The notes under the pieces were generated by a model, which was not told where the DNA came from, made no database searches, and saw only the letters and a program-made list of their open reading frames with translations. The position numbers and the translations under genes are program-made. A DNA stretch of 64,000 nucleotides, taken from NCBI RefSeq assembly GCF_947507565.1, contig NC_089189.1, positions 1,550,001 to 1,614,000 of the forward strand, read 5' to 3'. Position 1 is the stretch's first letter, and every line of letters starts with the position of its first letter. Origin of the DNA: Oscarella lobularis (Eukaryota; Porifera; Homoscleromorpha; Homosclerophorida; Oscarellidae). This document shows, piece by piece, positions 63,970 through 64,000 of this stretch.

Positions 63970-64000
63970 GTAAGCCCTGGATGCCCTAAATATTTATCTG

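Overview
This is a eukaryotic, most likely early-branching animal window, and a sponge is my best guess. Genes have very short GT-AG introns of about 35-100 nt. Families present are animal-type: receptor kinases, death-domain and death-effector proteins, DAPK-like, SMARCC and MSH2. A mitochondrial cox3 fragment reads tryptophan as TGA, as in sponge and cnidarian mtDNA. Species is not determinable from the sequence alone.

Positions 1-13,130 and 22,650-41,811 hold a dispersed array of seven related single-exon receptor kinase loci. Each is built as signal peptide, Kelch-like ectodomain, cysteine-rich (ephrin-receptor/TNFR-like) module, one EGF-like module, one transmembrane helix and a kinase with an HRDLKCDN catalytic loop and DLG instead of DFG. 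Two look complete (5274-8738 and 9630-13112). One is nearly complete but interrupted (38402-41811). Two are broken but still carry most domains (3040-4456 and 23040-26096), one is broken and runs off the window edge (1-1419), and one is only a scrap (36510-36720).

Between them lie transposons, several nested. A Ty3/gypsy element (15934-22207) has a TIR element with a 9-bp target duplication inside its left LTR. A 747-bp TIR MITE sits inside another repeat, with a second copy in the opposite orientation at 43.9 kb. There are foldback families with GC-rich palindromes, and a 1.05-kb TIR element with perfect palindromes just inside both ends and exon-like sequence within it. An intact seven-exon gene at 31566-34642 encodes a secreted protein with a degenerate trypsin-like domain followed by two DNase I-like (EEP) domains. 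A death-domain gene end lies at 37341-37836 on the minus strand.

From the 200-N gap at 45021-45220 rightward the character changes to closely packed pieces of conserved genes: a kinase exon, eIF3a, the Roc-COR-death half of DAPK, an MTP/vitellogenin-like N-terminus, a possible EMC2 exon, a DED/coiled-coil gene, a methyltransferase, mitochondrial tRNA-Arg/cox3 joined inside an MSH2 exon, the SMARCC N-terminus, a PD-(D/E)XK nuclease plus kinase (Crinkler-like) gene, an LRR gene, a nuclear RVSF-motif protein and a receptor tyrosine kinase exon. Many carry single-base frameshifts, often in homopolymers. This third may be a chimeric or error-rich assembly, or a pseudogene-rich segment; the sequence alone cannot settle which.
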